The translations under genes and the position numbers were made by a program. The notes below the pieces were generated by a model. It was given only the letters and a program-made list of their open reading frames with translations. It ran no database searches and was not told where the DNA came from. A DNA stretch of 64,000 nucleotides from a virus, in IMG/VR virus record IMGVR_UViG_3300041956_000050, positions 1 through 64,000 of that record; one strand, 5' to 3'. Below, in pieces: positions 63,356 through 64,000 of this stretch (position 1 is the first letter of the stretch; every line of letters starts with the position of its first letter).

Positions 63356-64000
63356 TCACCTCGTGAACTCGAAGGCACGCTTGACCGGCTTGATCGGTGC
63401 GTCCTCCGGCCCCTTCATATACGGACTGATCCAGATCTGCCGGTAGGCATTCGGATCACCGACCTCACCGAGCGTGCCGTAGTATTGATTGCGCCAGTGC
63501 CCGCGCACCACCCACTGCCACTTGTACTCGATGTCGCTTTCGCCATGGTCGAGTTCGTGCGGCTGGCGTTGTCTGCGAAGAGTGATGACAGTCACGTCTT
63601 CGGTGCGGTAGTGGCGCTTTCGGTCACGCCGTAGCTGCCGGGGAAGCGTCTCCTTGACCGGCACGATTTGTCGTGATAGACGCCAGAACGACTGGAGTAG
63701 GAGCCACGTCCTGGCCCGAAGGTCGATCTCGTTCTCGTGGTCGGGATCATTCTTGGCCATCGCCTGCCAGTCCTCCAGCATGCCGAACGGGATGTAGCCG
63801 GAGAACAGGATGACCCACGTTCCCAGCGCTTCCCAGGAGGCGCGCTCTCGGGCATCCATGTCAGGGCGGTTGAAGTCGTCCATGTCATCGATGTGCGACC
63901 ACAGTGTGTACCACACGCCGTCTGGAGCCTTGTCCTCGCTCCACTCGACCTCTCCGGTGCCAGCCGGAATCCACGAGATCCCTCGGAACGAGATCTTGTT
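63356..64000 (-). CDS. Partial gene: conserved phage protein with VRGHWR motif
   Basis: The frame is open to the window edge, so its start lies beyond 64000; at least 214 residues are seen. The C-terminal part WQWVVRGHWRNQYYGTLGEV then YRQIWISPYMKGPEDAPIKP matches a pattern that I recall from actinophage and plasmid proteins (a GHWR motif, then WI-x-PY-x-KGPE). The N-terminal part has helices rich in Trp. Function unknown. It is upstream of the methyltransferase in the same leftward operon. Confidence 0.7.
   Translation of the reverse strand, partial: NKISFRGISWIPAGTGEVEWSEDKAPDGVWYTLWSHIDDMDDFNRPDMDARERASWEALGTWVILFSGYIPFGMLEDWQAMAKNDPDHENEIDLRARTWLLLQSFWRLSRQIVPVKETLPRQLRRDRKRHYRTEDVTVITLRRQRQPHELDHGESDIEYKWQWVVRGHWRNQYYGTLGEVGDPNAYRQIWISPYMKGPEDAPIKPVKRAFEFTR

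Noticed and set aside
1-64000. Search for integrase, partition genes and attachment sites
   Set aside because: No tyrosine or serine recombinase motif and no ParA-like gene were seen. The tRNA-like element has no duplicate nearby to suggest an attachment site.

Overview
The window looks like one continuous piece of a tailed siphophage genome, open at both ends. It is about 60 percent G+C by eye, almost wholly coding, with mostly short overlapping (ATGA or GTGA) junctions. An actinobacterial host (Actinomycetota) is the best inference: the composition fits, GTG and TTG starts are frequent, a baseplate protein resembles the ReqiPepy6 Gp37-like family known from Rhodococcus phages, several promoters appear to give leaderless mRNAs, and there is a C-family DNA polymerase with a RecA-like ATPase. 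I see no integrase or classical attachment site, so lysogeny is not supported.

Layout. (1) 1-22.8 kb, rightward: the end of an unknown gene, head-tail connector and neck genes, major tail protein, a pair of tail assembly chaperones joined by a -1 frameshift, a 2365-residue tape measure protein with two cell-wall hydrolase domains, distal tail and baseplate proteins, collagen-like fibres, three tandem paralogous tip proteins, and a set of small membrane proteins, one of which carries a collagen domain. (2) 22.8-25.4 kb: a structured hairpin, two candidate promoters and an SF2 helicase. (3) 25.5-26.6 kb: a leftward pair of DNA-binding proteins, the best candidates for regulators. (4) 26.7-45.7 kb: replication, recombination and nucleotide genes (SLOG protein, RNase H, MerR-like protein, DnaB-like helicase, a tRNA-like RNA, DUF4031-NADAR fusion, primase, ssDNA-binding protein, Pol III alpha, RecA-like ATPase, Cas4-like nuclease, RuvC-like resolvase) mixed with small zinc-ribbon and membrane proteins. 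(5) 45.7-51.9 kb: terminase and a portal-MuF fusion. (6) 51.9-54.7 kb: lysis, with an M15 peptidase, a lysozyme-like enzyme, a holin candidate and a tiny membrane peptide. (7) 54.7-59.05 kb: a dCTP deaminase-like protein, small basic, acidic and coiled-coil proteins, and a secreted collagen-like protein. (8) A triple hairpin at 59.07-59.18 kb separates this from leftward genes (59.2-64 kb), including a histone-tailed HTH protein, a papain-like protein and a SPOUT methyltransferase.

No major capsid protein or maturation protease is recognisable. The packaging genes lie in the middle, while the connector genes start at base 1, so the capsid genes probably sit just left of base 1. The most unusual items are a complete tRNA cloverleaf with a 6-nt anticodon loop (30550-30620), a set of similar extended -10 promoters placed 6-9 nt before start codons, a strongly over-represented TGTTG(A/T)CA word, the collagen-bearing membrane-protein family, and a DUF4031-NADAR fusion near a SLOG protein that may act in ADP-ribose or NAD conflict. 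All functional calls rest on motif recognition by eye; no database search was possible.
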